16,397 bases of DNA. Origin: Caulobacteraceae bacterium UBA5005. GTDB lineage: Bacteria; Pseudomonadota; Alphaproteobacteria; Caulobacterales; Caulobacteraceae. The position numbers and the translations under genes are program-made. Positions within the stretch are counted from its first letter, which is position 1. Each line of letters begins with the position of its first letter. The stretch is taken from positions 671-17,067 of the forward strand of contig DGYN01000131.1 in NCBI GenBank assembly GCA_002398405.1, read 5' to 3'. Shown here in pieces: positions 13,354 to 16,397 of the stretch. The notes below the pieces were generated by a model, which did no database searches, had not been told where the DNA came from, and worked only from the letters and a program-made list of their open reading frames with translations.

Positions 13354-15218
13354 TGGCGACGCGCAAACCCCGGCGCGAGGCCGCGCCCACCACCGCCGAT
13401 CCTCTGGAGATCGCCATGGACGCCGCCGCCAAGGGCGCGCCGCCGGAGGGAGCGGCGCATCGCATCCTCATTGAACAGGCGCGGCTGATCCGGCTGCAGA
13501 TCGTCGGGGAGCGGCTGAGCAATGGGCTGAAGATGCTCACGGGTCTGGCGGGCTTCGCGGCCGCCGCGACCCTGGGCGTCATGGTCTGGCAGGCGAGCCA
13601 GTACCAGGGCCTGGTGGTCGAGCCCTTTTCCGTGCCGCCGGAGCTGGCGCAAAGTGGGCTCACCGGGGAGGTGGCGGCCAGCCGCGTGCTGGACCGCCTG
13701 GCCGCCATGCAGGCCGGCACCAACAGCGTCCGCGCCTCGGCGAGCTATGCCCGAAGCTGGGGCCGGGACATCGAGGTCGAAATTCCAGAGACGGGCGTCT
13801 CCCTGGGCGAACTGCAGCGCCAGCTGCGTTCCATGTTCGGACGCGAGACCCGGGTCGCCGGGGAGATCGTCCGCCAGGGCGCCGGGCTTTCGGTCACCGC
13901 CCGCTCGGACGGCGCGGCCGGGTCCAGCTTCGCCGGGGCCGAGGCCGAGCTCGACACCCTGATCGCCAAGGCCGCCGAGGACGTCTACCGCCGCACCCAG
14001 CCCTACCGGTACAGCGTCTGGCTCCGCGCCCAGGACCGCCGCCCGGAGTCGCGGGAGGTCCTGCTGGCGGTGGCTGGCAGCGGCACGACCAGCGACCGGG
14101 CCTGGACCAACATCGGCCTGGCCAATGTCGCCGGAATGCAGGAAGGGCCCGACGTCGCCCTAAACTACCTTGAGCGGGCCGAAGCCCTGGCGCCTCAAAT
14201 TCATCTGGTGTCCTACAACATTGGCGGAAATCGCAGATCGCTGGGACAGGATGAAGGCGCCCTGGAGCGTTACCAGGGCGCCCGCAAGCTACTCAACAAC
14301 CGTCGCAGCGCCGAGATCAGCCTTGAGCGGCTCGAGAGTCAGACCGACCAGAACAACGCCATTATCGCCGGCCTGACGGGCAACCATGCCGAGGCCGCCC
14401 GGATCTGGGAGAAGACTTTCGCCGACGGCCTGCGCTCCACGGGCGGTGACTTCCAGGCGGAGCTCGCGCTTTCCCAAGTCGCGCTGCATCGCGCGAGCGA
14501 CGCCCAGGCGACCCTGCGAGCCTTGAACCCAACGGAAGGGGTCATTGGCCCCTTGACCGTCACCTTCAAGCTCCTCGCCGAAGCACGGGCGCGGGAAGCC
14601 AAGGAGGACTGGGCCGGCGTCCTGGCGCTGGAGCCCGAGGGGGCGGCATTCGCCGTGGCGTATCCTGGAGCGGCGAAAAGCGTCACGGTGCTGTTCCACC
14701 CTCATGTGGCCTACGCCAAGGCGCGGTCGGGCGACCTGGCCGGCGCGCGGGCTATGATCGGCGCAGCACCGCTGAGCTGTGTTGGGTGTGTCGTCATGCG
14801 CGGCAAGATCGAAGAGTTGGCGGGGAACCGCGCCGTCGCGGACCACTGGTTCGGGCAGGCGACCAAGATAGCGCCCTCCATCCCCTTCGCCCCCACCGAA
14901 TGGGGCTGGGCCCTGCTGGCCCGGGGCGAGGTCGAGACGGCCATCGAGAAGTTCGAAATCGCCCACAAACGGGGGCCCAAGTTCGCCGACCCGCTCACCG
15001 GTTGGGGCGAAGCCCTGCTCTCCCAGGGCAAGGGCAAGGCGGCTCTGGAGAAATTCCGCGAGGCCGACCGCTACGCGCCCGAGTGGGGCCGCAACCACCT
15101 GTTCTGGAGCGGCGCCCTGGCTCAAATGGGACGCAGGGCCCAGGCGCAGGCCCAGCGCCAGATCGCGGCGCGTCTGGAACTCACCCCCACCGAGCGGCGG
15201 CTGCTGACGGGAAACTAG
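13353..15218 (+). CDS. Array copy 7 (subtype B): last membrane-anchored periplasmic TPR protein with CxxC
   Basis: 621 residues. The start overlaps the copy 6 TGA by one base, with the weak site GGGAAAG at 13338-13344. The tail motif is divergent: PLEIAMDAAAKGA (about residues 17-29) instead of VDIAMDA. The membrane helix is about 59-80, VPP 94-96, and IPETG 144-148, followed by VSLGELQRQL (subtype B). The linker with SYARSWGRDI resembles copy 5 (SYANDWGTDI). Its only cysteines are C476 and C479 (LSCVGC). TPR units follow with R483 and W at 517, 551 and 585. The last unit reads WSGALAQ instead of WGEALAK, and the tail is short (ends LLTGN). The gene ends 2 bases before the convergent aspS stop, leaving no room for a separate terminator. 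Function unknown. Confidence 0.85.
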   Translation: MATRKPRREAAPTTADPLEIAMDAAAKGAPPEGAAHRILIEQARLIRLQIVGERLSNGLKMLTGLAGFAAAATLGVMVWQASQYQGLVVEPFSVPPELAQSGLTGEVAASRVLDRLAAMQAGTNSVRASASYARSWGRDIEVEIPETGVSLGELQRQLRSMFGRETRVAGEIVRQGAGLSVTARSDGAAGSSFAGAEAELDTLIAKAAEDVYRRTQPYRYSVWLRAQDRRPESREVLLAVAGSGTTSDRAWTNIGLANVAGMQEGPDVALNYLERAEALAPQIHLVSYNIGGNRRSLGQDEGALERYQGARKLLNNRRSAEISLERLESQTDQNNAIIAGLTGNHAEAARIWEKTFADGLRSTGGDFQAELALSQVALHRASDAQATLRALNPTEGVIGPLTVTFKLLAEARAREAKEDWAGVLALEPEGAAFAVAYPGAAKSVTVLFHPHVAYAKARSGDLAGARAMIGAAPLSCVGCVVMRGKIEELAGNRAVADHWFGQATKIAPSIPFAPTEWGWALLARGEVETAIEKFEIAHKRGPKFADPLTGWGEALLSQGKGKAALEKFREADRYAPEWGRNHLFWSGALAQMGRRAQAQAQRQIAARLELTPTERRLLTGN

Positions 15219-15220
15219 GT

Positions 15221-16397
15221 CTACTTGAGCGGCTGAACGGTCCGGATGAACAGCTCTTTCAGCTGCTTCTCATTGGCCGGCGTCGGGGCGTTCATCAGCA
15301 GATCCTCGCCCTGCTGGTTCAGGGGGAAGGCGATGACCTCGCGGATGGCTTGCTGGCCGGCCAGCAGCATGACAATGCGGTCGATCCCCGGAGCGAGGCC
15401 TCCGTGCGGCGGGGCGCCATAGCGGAAGGCGTTGAGCATGCCGCCGAACTGGGCCTCGACCACGTCGGCGCCATAGCCGGCGATCTCGAAGGCTTTCAGC
15501 ATCAGGTCCGGGCGGTGGTTCCGGATGGCGCCGGAGCACAGCTCGTAACCGTTGCAGACGATGTCGTACTGATAGGCCAGGACGTCGAGCGGGTCCTTGG
15601 TCTGCAAGGCTTCCAGTTCGCCCTGCGGCATGGAGAAGGGGTTGTGCGAGAAATCGACCCGCTTTTCCTCCTCGTTGTATTCGTACATCGGGAAGTCGAC
15701 GATCCAGACAAAGTCGAAGCGGTCGTCGGGCACCAGGTTGAGGTCCGTCCCGACCTTGGTGCGGGCGAGCCCCGCGAACTTGGCGAAGGTCTTGGGATCG
15801 CCGGCCACGAAGAAGGCGGCGTCACCCTGCCCCATGCCAAGCTGGGTCATGACAGCGTCCGTGCCTTCGGGGCCGAGGTTCTTGGCGATCGGGCCGCCCC
15901 AGCCGCCCTGATCCTCGCTCCAGAAGATATAACCGAGGCCCGGCTGGCCTTCGCCCTGCGCCCAGCTGTTCATGCGGTCGCAGAAGGCCCGCGATCCGCC
16001 CTTGGGCGCGGGGATGCCCCAGACGGCGTTGCCGGCGGTTTCCAGGATGCGGGCGAAGAGGCCGAAGCCGCCGCCGGCGAACTTGGCGGAGACATCGGCC
16101 ATCTTGATGGGGTTGCGGGTGTCCGGCTTATCGGTGCCGTACCACTGCATCGAGTCCTTGTACGCGATGCGCGGAAAGGGATAGGGCGTCACCGCCTTGC
16201 CGTCGGCGAACTCCTCGAACACGCCGTGCAGGACGGGCTCAATCGCAGCGAAAACATCGTCTTGCGCGACAAAGCTCATCTCGACGTCGAGCTGGTAGAA
16301 CTCAAGGGAGCGGTCGGCGCGCAGGTCCTCGTCGCGGAAACAGGGGGCGATCTGGAAGTAACGGTCGAAGCCCGCGACCATCAGCAGCTGCTTGAAC
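15221..16397 (-). CDS. aspS: Aspartyl-tRNA synthetase, C-terminal part; 5' end beyond window
   Basis: This cytoplasmic class II aminoacyl-tRNA synthetase charges tRNA-Asp. About 391 residues are present; the frame stays open to the window edge (FKQLLMVAGFDRYFQI...), so an internal Met at 16381 is not the start. Motif 2 of class II synthetases is visible (CFRDEDLRADR, then EFYQLDVEMSF), and motif 3 near the C-terminus (GGLAPGIDRIVMLLAG, then REVIAFP). Between them lies the bacterial-type AspRS insertion (GAD) domain, about residues 120-235 of this fragment. The segment FDFVWIVDFPMYEYNEEE, and then DFSHNPFSMP, are typical of bacterial AspRS after the insertion domain. The N-terminal anticodon-binding domain is outside the window. 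In many alphaproteobacteria this enzyme also misacylates tRNA-Asn when GatCAB is present; this cannot be judged here. It converges on array copy 7 with a 2-base gap. Confidence 0.96.
   Translation of the reverse strand, partial: FKQLLMVAGFDRYFQIAPCFRDEDLRADRSLEFYQLDVEMSFVAQDDVFAAIEPVLHGVFEEFADGKAVTPYPFPRIAYKDSMQWYGTDKPDTRNPIKMADVSAKFAGGGFGLFARILETAGNAVWGIPAPKGGSRAFCDRMNSWAQGEGQPGLGYIFWSEDQGGWGGPIAKNLGPEGTDAVMTQLGMGQGDAAFFVAGDPKTFAKFAGLARTKVGTDLNLVPDDRFDFVWIVDFPMYEYNEEEKRVDFSHNPFSMPQGELEALQTKDPLDVLAYQYDIVCNGYELCSGAIRNHRPDLMLKAFEIAGYGADVVEAQFGGMLNAFRYGAPPHGGLAPGIDRIVMLLAGQQAIREVIAFPLNQQGEDLLMNAPTPANEKQLKELFIRTVQPLK

Larger units (their letters stand above)
2216..15218 (+). repeat. Tandem array of seven paralogous membrane-anchored TPR protein genes (probable operon)
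   Basis: Seven homologous genes follow each other head to tail, with starts at 2216, 4090, 5941, 7782, 9632, 11470 and 13353, giving a repeat period of 1.84-1.88 kb. Five junctions overlap by one base (TGATG, with the A shared by stop and start) and one abuts exactly (TAG then ATG at 5941). Shared marks in the proteins are the DIAxxA tail motif, one membrane helix, VPP, TGE, IPxTG, a CxxC about 145-155 residues from the C-terminus (about 120 in copy 5) and TPR units with Trp-Gly. The copies have diverged strongly in the middle third, so this is an old family with patches of recent exchange. The whole set appears intact, with no broken copy. Confidence 0.93.

Noticed and set aside
2216..15218. 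CRISPR, insertion sequence or toxin-antitoxin origin for the repeated region
   Set aside because: The repeat unit is an entire 1.85-kb coding gene with TPR architecture. There are no short direct repeats with spacers, no transposase and no terminal inverted repeats flanking the array.

Overview
The window looks like the chromosome of a GC-rich alphaproteobacterium, most likely in or near Caulobacterales (Caulobacter/Phenylobacterium type). This rests on general feel only: strong G/C bias at third codon positions, an alphaproteobacterial-looking B12-dependent ribonucleotide reductase, and an alphaproteobacterial-looking aspartyl-tRNA synthetase. No taxonomic search was possible.

Layout. Bases 1 to about 105 are poly-G/C low complexity and look like a poor-quality contig end. 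From about 111 to 1520 (+) lies the 3' part of a class II ribonucleotide reductase gene (nrdJ). A 127-base intergenic stretch with two palindromes follows. Next comes a small exported pentapeptide-repeat protein (1648-2130, +). Bases 2216-15218 (+) hold seven consecutive paralogous genes of about 1.85 kb each. They are joined by 1-base stop/start overlaps, or in one case directly abutted, and probably form one operon. The last copy ends 2 bases from the stop codon of aspS, which runs in from the right on the minus strand and is cut by the window end.

The seven paralogs are the unusual feature. Each protein (612-627 aa) has the same architecture: a basic N-terminal cytoplasmic tail with a DIAxxA motif (M/F then D/E at the two variable positions), one transmembrane helix near residues 57-83, and a conserved block carrying VPP and TGE. 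A small domain with the signature IPxTG follows, probably beta-alpha-beta. After a divergent helical middle comes a CxxC motif, then three to four canonical 34-residue TPR units with Trp-Gly at positions 7-8. In six of the seven proteins the CxxC pair supplies the only two cysteines. I do not recognise a function. The architecture suggests inner-membrane-anchored proteins exposing a TPR scaffold with a redox- or metal-capable CxxC to the periplasm, made together as a co-translated set and perhaps forming a hetero-oligomer (inference).

The copies fall into two subtypes in the order A-A-B-A-B-A-B. They also show mosaic relationships: the start of copy 6 matches copy 5 while its end matches copy 4, and the ends of copies 2 and 3 match. 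This points to repeated duplication and gene conversion. Copy 5 carries an in-frame insert of about 23 codons made of three adjacent hairpins and lacks the last TPR unit.
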